Part shown: one piece after another, positions 1 to 8,956 of the stretch
How the letters are laid out: the number at the start of each line of letters is the position of its first letter
How positions within the stretch are numbered: position 1 is the first letter of the stretch
NCBI GenBank assembly: GCA_024644875.1
Contig: JAHEGY010000022.1
Coordinates: forward strand, 1-49,576
Direction: 5' to 3'
From: Cyclobacteriaceae bacterium
GTDB taxonomy: Bacteria; Bacteroidota; Bacteroidia; Cytophagales; Cyclobacteriaceae
Length of the DNA stretch: 49,576 bases
Notes under the pieces: generated by a model
The model's input: the letters and a program-made list of their open reading frames with translations, nothing else
Told to the model about the DNA's origin: nothing
Databases searched by the model: none
Position numbers and translations under genes: made by a program

Positions 1-1
1 C

Positions 2-2914
2 AAAGGGATAACATCTCTCCGGGAATATGATGATCAAATGGATATTAGCAAGGTGCCACTGGATCTGTCAAAATATTCGGAAGTGGCATCCGATATTCTA
101 AAAATTGATTTGAACGGTCAAAAAGTCCTTGAGTTGTTTCATAAAAAAACTTTACAGCCGATCATTAAGGATCATTTGTATGTATTAAATGAATTGCAGA
201 AACGTATCAGTTTCATCCTAAAGGAACTAAACAGGATGAAAGAACTTCCTGATCTATACCGGCGAAGAAAGACAATGGATAAGATAAAAAATGATGTTTT
301 ATTTCAGATAAATTCCCTTTTTGAAAAAGAATTAAACGCAGAGGTCATTCCTGAACAGATGGATAAGATCAGTGAGGGTATTTCCTGGTATCAGCAGAGG
401 CTCAAGGAAGATTATTATAAGTATCCCCGTAAACTTAAAATCAAATATGAGAAGGAAGATCTCAAGATAAACAAAAGCGACAAGTTTTCTTTGCGTTTAT
501 TCAAGGCCTCCAAAAAGATTTCACGTCATGTGACAGGGTCTCCTATTACACATCATGTAAATTTCAGAGAAGTAGCCCAATATTACCAGTTAAATAACCG
601 ACAGGTTTTTCTTAAGCACTTCTTCAAACGGTTTCAGGAAGAAGACATTGCCTTTTATTATTTTTTAAGAAAGGTGATAAAAGCGATCACCAGTCATCTA
701 GATGAGATAGAACATAAACTGAATCTTGATGCCTCCGAGTGGAACCACGAGAAGAAACTTAATGAATTGGAGCATGAGATCAATGATGAAAAATTGGATC
801 AGATCAACTTGTTGAAATTTTATTCTGCGAGATTACAACTTGAATTTCGAAAAAATCTTCAATTAATGAACAATGATCTGAGCAAATTAAACATTAATTC
901 CATTATACGAAATAAGACACGATCAGCTAAATATTACAAAAAAACTGTAACGGAGATCATAGAATTTCCTTTTGGGCATATCTTAAAAATCAAAACATTG
1001 CTGAACATGATTCTTATGGAATTATCTGTTAATGCGGCAAAAAACAGACTTGAGATGTTCCATGAAGAATTTGTTGAAAAATTATCGCATTTGATCCATC
1101 AAAAATTTCAAAAGATCCTTATAACAGTGAAAGATCTCCAAAAATTGAGTGATCCTTCTTCTGGTTTAAATAAAGTAAAAATTGAGGAAGATTTCGAAGT
1201 TGACTTAATGGAGGGATTTGACGAAACCCTTGAACGAATGGTGACACTAACCGAGGGGATGCCGGAAACTCTTGAAATATACTCCTCCAAAAATGACTTA
1301 AAACAGGATGAAGAAAGACTTTCAATACCTGTGGCAAGAATGGTGGAGTATTATCTCAGATCAAAATATGAGTTACCGGTAGAGGAGAAATTCAAGGAAT
1401 TGATAACTTCATTGAAAAAGTCAATTTACAATATAAAAGATCTACTGGTTCTTGCACAATTTCACCTGGAAAATTTATCCAACTCAGAGGTAAACAAGGT
1501 GGAAATTGAAATTTGGAAGGATGTTATATCAAAAATTGAAAATGAAAGTGAGAATGTAGATGGGGAAGTATTACAATTTATAGATTTTACTAATAATCAG
1601 TTTAATGAGATCTTCGAACCTTTATCTACAACCAAAATTGAAGAAAGTGCCAATGAGTATATATTCGGACTGAGAAATTATCAGGGTAAGAAAGTATTGA
1701 GTGGAGTAAACAGAGTTTCACATATTGTTGGTAATACATTCAAAAACATCGTCACAAAACTATTTTATAGTAGAAGTGAAGGAATACTTTTGGCAAAAAG
1801 TCTTCAGAAATCCAAAGATCTGCATTCTTCTATTAGTCGCATACTGGATTTAAAAGAGAAATTATGCCCCTCTGATGATGTAATAAATGGGCTACCGCCT
1901 TTTTATGTTACTCTTTTTAATGGCAAGTCCAGTATCGGTAAAGACTTCTGGATTAGTCGTCCGGAAGAGGAAGGAATATTCGCAAAGGCTGTTGAAAGAT
2001 ATCAGGAAGGTTTTTCAGGGGGTATTCTAATCCTGGGTGAACGTAATTCAGGGAAAACATCTTTTTGTAGATATGAGTCACAGAAATATCTCAAATCTCA
2101 CAAGATATTTTCAATTTTTTCTCCAATTCAGGGTACAATTTTTGTAGATGACTTTACCCATGCATTAAAGAAAGCTACACAGATAGAGGGTGACATCGAT
2201 CAGGTAATGAATCGCCTTGATACGGGTACGGTATTGATTATTAACGACCTAGAACTGTTTTGGGAGCGATCAAGCGAAGGCCTTAAAATAATTCATCTTT
2301 TAGAACGGATAATAGATGAATATGGACAGAAAATTCTTTTCATTGTAAACTTAAATCCTCATACTTATAAAATAATCAATCGCTTGACGACATTCAGCAG
2401 TCATTTTATAGACATCATCAATTTTACGCCTTTTAACGCAGAGGAGCTGAAAGATCTCATTATGAAACGCCACAAATCAAGTGGATTGAATCTAAACATT
2501 GAAACCAGTAAAATGCCTTTAAATGAATTGCAAATGGCCCAATTATTTAATGCCTATTTCAATTACAGTTTGGGGAATCCGGGGACAGCTCTAAATGGCT
2601 GGCTTTCACATATCCATAAAGTATCATCCCGGGAGCTTTACATATCCAAACCAAAGAATCCTTCTCTTTCTATACTAAGGGATTTAAACCAGGATTGGAC
2701 CATGGTATTGGTTCAATTTGTATTACATAAACGGTTAACAATGGAAAAACTGGTCAGGATCTCAGGATGGACTGATTCAAAGGTTCATGAATTATTATTG
2801 GCAATGCACAGGGCAGGGATAGTTATTGAAAAGGCCTCAGGTATTCATCATCTTGATCCATACATACAGCCTTTTATTTCAATCACCCTAAAAGAAAAAG
2901 GGATATTATCATGA
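2..2914 (+). CDS. Large coiled-coil P-loop ATPase of unknown family (5' end probably outside window)
   Basis: I do not recognise this family. Counting from the ATG at 38, residues 1-640 are highly charged, mostly helical and rich in Lys/Glu/Leu, with no signal peptide or obvious membrane segment. A P-loop ATPase domain follows: Walker A GERNSGKTS near residue 667 and a Walker B-like strand TVLIINDLELFW near 731. The C-terminal 100 residues look like a winged-helix module, as in AAA/STAND ATPases. The frame is open upstream of the ATG to base 2 without a stop, and those 12 codons read like coding sequence, so the true start is probably to the left; the ATG at 38 is the alternative. Its stop overlaps the start of the next gene (ATGA at 2911-2914), so the two are probably translationally coupled. 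The architecture suggests a cytoplasmic mechanical or regulatory ATPase, but function is unknown. Confidence 0.75.
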   Translation, partial: KGITSLREYDDQMDISKVPLDLSKYSEVASDILKIDLNGQKVLELFHKKTLQPIIKDHLYVLNELQKRISFILKELNRMKELPDLYRRRKTMDKIKNDVLFQINSLFEKELNAEVIPEQMDKISEGISWYQQRLKEDYYKYPRKLKIKYEKEDLKINKSDKFSLRLFKASKKISRHVTGSPITHHVNFREVAQYYQLNNRQVFLKHFFKRFQEEDIAFYYFLRKVIKAITSHLDEIEHKLNLDASEWNHEKKLNELEHEINDEKLDQINLLKFYSARLQLEFRKNLQLMNNDLSKLNINSIIRNKTRSAKYYKKTVTEIIEFPFGHILKIKTLLNMILMELSVNAAKNRLEMFHEEFVEKLSHLIHQKFQKILITVKDLQKLSDPSSGLNKVKIEEDFEVDLMEGFDETLERMVTLTEGMPETLEIYSSKNDLKQDEERLSIPVARMVEYYLRSKYELPVEEKFKELITSLKKSIYNIKDLLVLAQFHLENLSNSEVNKVEIEIWKDVISKIENESENVDGEVLQFIDFTNNQFNEIFEPLSTTKIEESANEYIFGLRNYQGKKVLSGVNRVSHIVGNTFKNIVTKLFYSRSEGILLAKSLQKSKDLHSSISRILDLKEKLCPSDDVINGLPPFYVTLFNGKSSIGKDFWISRPEEEGIFAKAVERYQEGFSGGILILGERNSGKTSFCRYESQKYLKSHKIFSIFSPIQGTIFVDDFTHALKKATQIEGDIDQVMNRLDTGTVLIINDLELFWERSSEGLKIIHLLERIIDEYGQKILFIVNLNPHTYKIINRLTTFSSHFIDIINFTPFNAEELKDLIMKRHKSSGLNLNIETSKMPLNELQMAQLFNAYFNYSLGNPGTALNGWLSHIHKVSSRELYISKPKNPSLSILRDLNQDWTMVLVQFVLHKRLTMEKLVRISGWTDSKVHELLLAMHRAGIVIEKASGIHHLDPYIQPFISITLKEKGILS

Positions 2915-3255
2915 ACTGGAACAGAACCATAAGCAATTTTAAAAATATTTTCCGGTTCCGTCTCAGGAAGATTCAGCCAATTGAACAGGAAAACCAGAAT
3001 AACATTATTAACTATACATTTAAGTACAAGATCAAAAAGGCCGATCAGTCCATTGACGGCGAAATTAGGAAACTGATTATACTTAATCCCTGGACCTCAA
3101 TTTCTGTCCCACCATCCATCCAGTATGTAAAAGACAACAGCGGGATTACACTGCTCGAGGTAGGTTTCGGTGTAATAAGTATGAAGGAGGGGAAATTGAT
3201 AGAGCAGCAGATCAACAATTTACTGAAGTCGAAAAACGCGAATGTGGAAATTTAA
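2911..3255 (+). CDS. Small hypothetical protein coupled to the ATPase
   Basis: This is a 114-residue protein of unknown function. The start is fixed by the ATGA overlap with the preceding stop, which strongly suggests co-translation. The first 35 residues are basic and rich in Arg/Lys/Phe. The rest alternates charged and hydrophobic residues and looks like a small alpha/beta domain (IRKLIILNPW, GITLLEVGFGVISM) ending in a Lys-rich helix. There is no signal peptide, lipobox or membrane span, so it is probably cytoplasmic. By position it is a candidate partner or regulator of the ATPase; that is inference only. Confidence 0.6.
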   Translation: MNWNRTISNFKNIFRFRLRKIQPIEQENQNNIINYTFKYKIKKADQSIDGEIRKLIILNPWTSISVPPSIQYVKDNSGITLLEVGFGVISMKEGKLIEQQINNLLKSKNANVEI

Positions 3256-3311
3256 AATGTTGTTGATCCTTGAAATCAATGTACTTAAACCCACCTGAAG
3301 ACCTTCGCGAA

Positions 3312-4442
3312 TTATTTCAAAAGAATTCCCCTGAATCCCATGATGCTACTTTCTTTGATAGGGAATTGAGTTGCCCCCGAGACAGCATCACAGGCAAAAG
3401 GTTCGGCCAGCCATGAACCTCCGCGTATCATTCTGAAACCGTCCAGGCCAATATGATAGGTCGTGGAGTACCAGTCCAGTGTCCATTCAGCTACATTCCC
3501 GGCCAGATCATTAATACCATAAGGACTTGAAAATTTACGGAAAGTACCTACAGGAGCCAGGTTAGGATATCCATCTTCCTCCCCGGCATAATTACAACGG
3601 TAAATCCCTGCCTGATAGGGCACCTCATCTCCCCAGGGGTATTTCCTTTCAGGATTTGTATTTGAAAGGGACTTCTTTTCATCCCCATCAAGATAAATCC
3701 CACCTACAAAAGCCTTTTCAAACATAGTTTCAGAAGGCAGGTTCAAACCACACCAGTTAAGAAAGTTCCGGGCATCATACCAGGATACATACGTGATCGG
3801 ATAATTTTCCCTGCCAGGAATGATAGTATATTGAAAGTTACCTTCATCCCCCGACTGCAGGATGCCGCATCGTTTTTCGTTGACCATTCTATCATTCCAG
3901 CCTGATCCATCTTTACCCATTTCGTTCAGAAAATCCACATACATGGAAATGGTGGTCTCATTGATGGCCATGAAAAATCCGGGAAGGATATTTGAAGGTC
4001 TTTCGGATACTGAAGGATCCTTTCCTCCTGCGGGGAAACTTTTCATTATAAACTCTCCACCAGGAATTTTTGCCATTCTTATTCCCCTGATTCTAAATAA
4101 GGGATTTTTTACAGCCATTTCCCCAGTTCCCCAGAAGAGTATTTTCTTTATGCCCCCGCTTTGTATTACTCCTATGCCTTCCTCAGATAAAAATGCATGA
4201 TCAATTAAACTCCAGGTTTGTCCGTTATCCCGGGAAAAGCGGATAAATACATAAGCTGGATTACCTTGTGTAATATTCTGATCATTCAGGGTATAGGTTA
4301 TCTCAATTACAGGTCCTCCCTCTTCAGTCATTACGGATTGAATTGAAATACTATTTATATCCAGCCACTGAGAAAAAGCTAGTGATGTGTAGAATAAGAA
4401 AATCCCACTAAGTATCCATCTCTTAACAAATTCCATGTTCAT
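3312..4442 (-). CDS. Exported SUMF1/FGE-fold protein, probably non-catalytic
   Basis: The 376-residue protein starts with a type I signal peptide (cleavage near AFSQ, residue 25). A short beta-rich domain follows (residues 28-125, with FIRFSRDNGQTWS), then a formylglycine-generating-enzyme fold: GGEFIM near 130, YVSWYDARNFLNW, KYPWGDE, GINDLAGNVAEWTLDWY and the terminal RGGSW...MGFRG. The active-site CxxxC pair of true formylglycine-generating enzymes is absent: after RGGSW there is a single Cys in FACDAV. It therefore more likely binds ligand or plays a structural role, as the GldK/PorK-like members of this fold do. It begins 14 bp after the oxidoreductase stop, so the two are probably one transcript. 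An N-terminal extension before an FGE domain is common in Bacteroidota. Confidence 0.82.
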   Translation of the reverse strand: MNMEFVKRWILSGIFLFYTSLAFSQWLDINSISIQSVMTEEGGPVIEITYTLNDQNITQGNPAYVFIRFSRDNGQTWSLIDHAFLSEEGIGVIQSGGIKKILFWGTGEMAVKNPLFRIRGIRMAKIPGGEFIMKSFPAGGKDPSVSERPSNILPGFFMAINETTISMYVDFLNEMGKDGSGWNDRMVNEKRCGILQSGDEGNFQYTIIPGRENYPITYVSWYDARNFLNWCGLNLPSETMFEKAFVGGIYLDGDEKKSLSNTNPERKYPWGDEVPYQAGIYRCNYAGEEDGYPNLAPVGTFRKFSSPYGINDLAGNVAEWTLDWYSTTYHIGLDGFRMIRGGSWLAEPFACDAVSGATQFPIKESSIMGFRGILLK

Positions 4443-4456
4443 CAGGTCCTTGATCT

Positions 4457-5782
4457 TTATACTTTATCCGGAATTAGCCATGGAGCCCGATCTTTTCGCC
4501 TTAGAAAATTATTGGCTTCCTCTAAATTTTTAAAATTATTAGAATCTGGGCTATAGAGAAGCTTTTTATTCCCTACGCGTGCGGAGATGTTCGATAAGTG
4601 CAACAGCAGGTCAGTACGCCGACCCTCCTCAATATCAGCATTTGGTAAATTTCTGGATCGAACACAATCTATGAAATTAGCAATATGAATATTATCAGCC
4701 TGCCGGCCATATTCCTCGGCCACTATTTCCCCCTTTTCGTTAAAAGCCTGCCAGCCCCCGCCCTGTCTTCCTAACCTGAGAAACCCTTTAGTGCCATATA
4801 ATTCTATTTTTGTACTTGTGAATTCCCAATCCGGAAATTGATCGGAATCTCTGACGCTTGTAGGTATTTTTTTGAAATTGGCTGCCCATATGGCGGCTTC
4901 GATCTTATAAATCAGTTTATCATATTCAAAATGGGTGCTGATGGTATCCGGAATTTCCCTTCCATCATTAAAATGATATACCCCACCGGAGCTAAAAGCT
5001 GATTGTGGAAAGGATACATCCAGGATATATCTGGCCAGGTCTACCTGGTGAAAAATATCTCCACCAATGGAGCCGACGTTAAAATCCCATTTATCCCTGA
5101 ACCAATACCCGGGCCTGTACGGTAATTTTGGCGCCGGTCCGCACCACAGGTCATAATCCAATCCTTCAGGGACAGGTTCCTCTTCAGCGTTGTGCACATT
5201 GTTTTTCCAGTCTACCACCTGGTATACACTGGCTATATGAACAGCACCAAGATGTCCGTTCTGAACATATTCCATGGCCTTTTGCACATAAGGGGCACTG
5301 CGTGTCTGGCAACCCACCTGGACCACCCGCTTGTATTTCCTGGCCGCTTCCACCATTTTCAGGCCTTCCCATGGATTAACGCTCAGTGGTTTTTCGACAT
5401 ATACATCTTTTCCGGACTGGCAAGCCATTATTGTGCTCAGGGCGTGCCAGTGTACGGGTGTGGCATTCACGATCACATCAACATCCGGATCATTGAGCAT
5501 ATCCCTGAAATCCTGAGTGAGTTTAGGCTGACTGTCCTGGTATTCAGCTACAATCTCCCGGCCGTAGGCATAGCGTCTGTTATTAACATCACATAAGTAC
5601 GTGATTTCGATATCAGGCCTTTGTACGAACCTTTCAGTCAGAAACCGGCCTCTTCCACCCAATCCCATAATTCCAACCTTGATCTTTGGTTCATCGGCCT
5701 TGCTGGCCTTTCCGGAAAGTATGGAGAAAGCTCCAGCCCCTCCTATAGTTCCGATAAATTGACGTCGATTTAATGTTCCCAT
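4457..5782 (-). CDS. Gfo/Idh/MocA family oxidoreductase with twin-arginine leader
   Basis: The 441-residue protein has a Tat-like leader at residues 5-25 (NRRQFIGTIGGAGAF), so it is probably exported already folded with its cofactor. The Rossmann fold follows (KVGIMGLGGRGRFL, residues 35-48) and the family EKP motif appears in VYVEKPLSVNPWEG. The C-terminal half is the family alpha/beta domain, with DIFHQVDLARYIL and the GTKGFLRL strand. Family members oxidise or reduce sugars and polyols with NAD(P); the substrate here cannot be read from sequence. Similar Tat-exported members are frequent in carbohydrate-degrading Bacteroidota and Planctomycetes. It is first in a two-gene minus-strand unit and has a candidate promoter at 5859-5888. 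Confidence 0.9.
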   Translation of the reverse strand: MGTLNRRQFIGTIGGAGAFSILSGKASKADEPKIKVGIMGLGGRGRFLTERFVQRPDIEITYLCDVNNRRYAYGREIVAEYQDSQPKLTQDFRDMLNDPDVDVIVNATPVHWHALSTIMACQSGKDVYVEKPLSVNPWEGLKMVEAARKYKRVVQVGCQTRSAPYVQKAMEYVQNGHLGAVHIASVYQVVDWKNNVHNAEEEPVPEGLDYDLWCGPAPKLPYRPGYWFRDKWDFNVGSIGGDIFHQVDLARYILDVSFPQSAFSSGGVYHFNDGREIPDTISTHFEYDKLIYKIEAAIWAANFKKIPTSVRDSDQFPDWEFTSTKIELYGTKGFLRLGRQGGGWQAFNEKGEIVAEEYGRQADNIHIANFIDCVRSRNLPNADIEEGRRTDLLLHLSNISARVGNKKLLYSPDSNNFKNLEEANNFLRRKDRAPWLIPDKV

Positions 5783-5858
5783 TTGCTTGATAGAATAAAT
5801 CTGAGTGTTTTAAATCTTTTATATGAATTAAAGAAAATAATTAATAATATGCTCAGCA

Positions 5859-5888
5859 CAATATAAGCATTGGGAGAGCCATATTCAA
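5859..5888 (-). promoter_or_regulatory. Candidate Bacteroidota promoter for the 5782-3312 unit
   Basis: Read on the minus strand this is TTG (5888-5886), a 20-bp spacer, then TATATTG (5865-5859). That resembles the phylum consensus TTTG-N19-21-TAnnTTTG with one T missing in the -7 box. It lies about 75 bp upstream of the oxidoreductase start. The match is imperfect and the region is AT-rich, so chance remains possible. Confidence 0.3.
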
Positions 5889-5985
5889 GGGATAATAAAT
5901 ATAGGGGTGATGGATGCATAAAAGTTTTTTATTGATTGGTTGGATTCATTTCATTCTTTAACTTGTGATGGTTAAATATATGAGC

Positions 5986-7338
5986 ATGAAAAACATACTT
6001 TTTAGACTACTTTTTTTTGCCGTTCTCATTACCACATTCAGCTGTCAACCTGGTGAGGTTGAAAAAAAGGATCGCGGATTTCTCAGGGTAGATAACAATG
6101 GCAGATACTTTGTATTTGATGACGGAACACCATACATACCTGTAGGCTTTAATAAATTTATATTTTACGAGGATTCAGATGAGGCCATCGACAGTCTTCT
6201 AAACCTATGGTCTGCCCATGGTATCAACTATATCAGGGTATGGTTAGGCGGAGGTAGTGATCCTGAGTTTCCCGTTGGGTCATTCGATGAAGTCAGAATG
6301 CGAAAGATCGATTACATCCTTGATAAGTGCCAGGAATATGGATTATATGTATCACTTTGCCTGTGGAATGACAATACTTTGCGTTTTGATGTGGGTTATG
6401 GGTGGAATAATAAAAGGATGGGATACAATAAAGCAATTGATAGTCTGGGTACGACAGATGATCCGGAAGATCTTAAAGGGATTGACCATGAGCCATCCTG
6501 GAACGCCGTTCTTAACAGATACGAGGTGTTTGTAAAACGCTGGAATCACCATAAAAGCCTGATGATGTGGGACCTGGTCAACGACAGCAAGAAAACTACT
6601 GAGTGGAAGGCCGAAATGTATAATCATGTCCGGGCGCTGGATCCTGAAAATCATATCATAGGCTTTCAGTATAACACCGGAAGAAATCCCAAAGGCGAGA
6701 TGGATTGTGGTTCTGTACGGGTTTATGAATATAATCCCGGGGGTAATGATCCGGAACTTATGGCTGAAGCATTATTTAAACGTGTGCTGGAAGCTCTACC
6801 ATTTGGTGATCCGGTATATTGCGGGGAAGGCCGGATGCATAATGGTGAGGCCTCCGAAGAAGAAATAGAGCGGTTCTTCCTTCATACCTTATGGGGCCCT
6901 TTAGCGGTAGGATCCGCCGGGAATCTCCATGCCTGGATATGCCCAACCGCAGAAGGCCGCTGGCCTGATCATACGATGCAGGAGCTGAAGTACTTTAAAA
7001 CCTACAGTGACTTCTGTCAAACCATTAATTGGTCTGAATTTGACAGTAAAAGTATGATGTACCGTGTTTCCTGTACAGATAAACAGGTGGAGGCTTATGC
7101 CTGTGGGGATAATCAACAGATGATGATCTATTTGTTGAACGACGATCCTGAGGATAAATTCGAGCCAATTATCACCAACATGACCATGAATCCGGGGCTT
7201 TCGAATCCACCTTACAAGCTTGAATGGATCGATATCAGATCCGGGATGGTCATAAAAGAAGAAACGATCGAGTCATTTCCTGCCAATATCAGTGTGCCTG
7301 CATTTGAAGATGGAATTTTTGCACATTTGATCAAATAA
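5986..7338 (+). CDS. GH5-like glycoside hydrolase lipoprotein with altered acid/base position
   Basis: The chosen start at 5986 gives a clean type II signal (MKNILFRLLF...TTFSCQ, lipobox Cys20). Upstream in-frame GTG 5965, ATG 5968 and ATG 5980 only lengthen the basic n-region. The rest is a TIM barrel of cellulase/mannanase type: a leading FVFDDGTPYIPVGFN strand, GINYIRVWLGG, GLYVSLCLWNDN, SLMMWDLVND near 194-200 and VYCGEG near 278-283. The Glu of YCGEG fits the nucleophile. The usual acid/base NE at the end of strand 4 reads Asn-Asp here, which may weaken or change activity. The C-terminal 110 residues are a beta-sandwich. It leads a three-gene unit, with 31 bp to the next gene. The likely role is attacking glycan chains at the cell surface; substrate unknown. 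Confidence 0.82.
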   Translation: MKNILFRLLFFAVLITTFSCQPGEVEKKDRGFLRVDNNGRYFVFDDGTPYIPVGFNKFIFYEDSDEAIDSLLNLWSAHGINYIRVWLGGGSDPEFPVGSFDEVRMRKIDYILDKCQEYGLYVSLCLWNDNTLRFDVGYGWNNKRMGYNKAIDSLGTTDDPEDLKGIDHEPSWNAVLNRYEVFVKRWNHHKSLMMWDLVNDSKKTTEWKAEMYNHVRALDPENHIIGFQYNTGRNPKGEMDCGSVRVYEYNPGGNDPELMAEALFKRVLEALPFGDPVYCGEGRMHNGEASEEEIERFFLHTLWGPLAVGSAGNLHAWICPTAEGRWPDHTMQELKYFKTYSDFCQTINWSEFDSKSMMYRVSCTDKQVEAYACGDNQQMMIYLLNDDPEDKFEPIITNMTMNPGLSNPPYKLEWIDIRSGMVIKEETIESFPANISVPAFEDGIFAHLIK

Positions 7339-7369
7339 CATTTTTTAATTCTGCTAAATTAAAATTCTT

Positions 7370-8932
7370 ATGAGAAACGGAATATTTCATTTATTAATTC
7401 TTTTACTGTTTTCGTGTATTACTGTCCTCAATGGCCAGCCTTTACAGTTGGTGAACGCCGGAACTGAACAAGTATATTTTTCATACCACGGCAAACCACT
7501 TCTCTCTTTTGGAACAATGTCAGATTATATTTTTTATGCCGCTGATGATGCCTATGATTATAAAAAATGGGCTGACTGGCAGAAAGCGCATGGGATGAAC
7601 CACTGCAGGGCCTATCTGCCTGGCAGCTGGACATATGTTGAATATTTTGCGGAAGAAAATGGAGGTAGTGTGGAGAATGTATTGTTTCCTTTTGTGGAGA
7701 CCGCAACAGGAAGCCGGAAGTTCGATTTAACGAAATTTGATGAAAGATACTGGGAAAGATTTAGGGAGCAATGTGAATATCTGCAATCAAAAGGTATAAT
7801 TCTTGATCTTCTGATGATCAATGGATGGCAGTTCTTCAATTATAACGAGGATGTGGCAAAGATCAATTGGGAAGGGCATTTCTTCAATCCTGAGAACAAC
7901 ATAAACTCATGTACGGATGCGTTAAAAACCACGGAAAATGAAGATAACCGGTTCAAATTCTATTATTCAGCCTCTGATGGCAACCAGGAATTATTGGATA
8001 TTCAGATCGCCTATTATGAAAAGATCATTGAGGAAACATATGACCTGGATAATATATATTACGAGCTGGTGCATGAATTGGGCATGACTTATGATAATTG
8101 GGAGATGACGAGTACCTGGCTTGAAACTATCGCGATGGCTGTCAGGAATAAATGGAATGAGCTAAATCCGGAACGACCAATAATCCTCTCGACGGATACT
8201 GGTCACCTGAGAGGATTTCCTTTCAACCAGGGCGGGGGGTATCCGGATCCTGGTTCCGAAATGGATTGGGTTTTCTCACGTCCTTATTTTGATGTATTGA
8301 TCGATGGCAACCACCATCATACAGGCAATATCAGAGCCTGGGTTCAGAAATACAAAAAGCCAGTCGTCGCTCAGGAATCAAGGGATGACAGTGGGCAGAC
8401 CTGGACATACCGTTATCCGGAATTCAGGAACCACTTGAGGAAGTACTGCTGGAAAATGATGATGGCTAAATGCCAGCAGGTGGATATTTACGCTAAGCCT
8501 CAAATTACCTTATCCAAGGTGCAGGAGATCTCTGAACCAGCGAACAATTATGATCCCAACGGCTGGAATGAGTTTGAAAATGATGCGTTATTGCTCCGGG
8601 ATTTTTTTAACGGAATTCTGGACTATGGCGCCCTGGAGTATAAGGGATATTTCTGGATATCTACCGTAGGAGTGAACCTTGTCTTATCTTCAGACAAGGA
8701 AATACTAGCTTATATATCTTCACCAACAGGTCTTGAAAACATGGAATTCGTAAATAATGGAGCACATGTCTTCCTGCAAAACCTGCCTTTTCCGGACGGA
8801 CGTTATGAAGCTTCTTTTTATGATCCAAAATTCGGATCGGCAGGCTCCAGAATGATCACGATAACAAAAGGAGAAACCAGGTTCAGGACACCTGTATTTA
8901 CTGATGATATGGCTGTACATATAATAAAATAG
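7370..8932 (+). CDS. Exported glycoside hydrolase-like protein (TIM-barrel superfamily)
   Basis: The 520-residue protein has a secretory signal ending near residue 22 (VLNGQ). The body resembles the DUF4038/GH140-like group: GKPLLSFGTMSDY, a long barrel with RAYLPGSWTYVEYF and GIILDLLMINGWQFF, then DNIYYELVHELGMTY near 227-241 and PVVAQESRDD near 331-340. Glu232 or Glu236 is the likely acid/base and Glu336 the likely nucleophile. A small beta domain occupies the last 90 residues (SPTGLENMEF... FSDDMAVHIIK-type ending). It sits between a GH5-like lipoprotein and an oligopeptidase with gaps of 31 and 24 bp, so all three are probably co-transcribed. I cannot assign a CAZy family number or substrate with certainty. 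Confidence 0.78.
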   Translation: MRNGIFHLLILLLFSCITVLNGQPLQLVNAGTEQVYFSYHGKPLLSFGTMSDYIFYAADDAYDYKKWADWQKAHGMNHCRAYLPGSWTYVEYFAEENGGSVENVLFPFVETATGSRKFDLTKFDERYWERFREQCEYLQSKGIILDLLMINGWQFFNYNEDVAKINWEGHFFNPENNINSCTDALKTTENEDNRFKFYYSASDGNQELLDIQIAYYEKIIEETYDLDNIYYELVHELGMTYDNWEMTSTWLETIAMAVRNKWNELNPERPIILSTDTGHLRGFPFNQGGGYPDPGSEMDWVFSRPYFDVLIDGNHHHTGNIRAWVQKYKKPVVAQESRDDSGQTWTYRYPEFRNHLRKYCWKMMMAKCQQVDIYAKPQITLSKVQEISEPANNYDPNGWNEFENDALLLRDFFNGILDYGALEYKGYFWISTVGVNLVLSSDKEILAYISSPTGLENMEFVNNGAHVFLQNLPFPDGRYEASFYDPKFGSAGSRMITITKGETRFRTPVFTDDMAVHIIK

Positions 8933-8956
8933 ATTTTGTCAAATAGCATATAGATT

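Noticed and set aside
5128-5596. Long open frames on the plus strand opposite the Gfo/Idh/MocA gene
   Set aside because: They are antisense to a well-supported gene with intact family motifs; their translations have no recognisable features.
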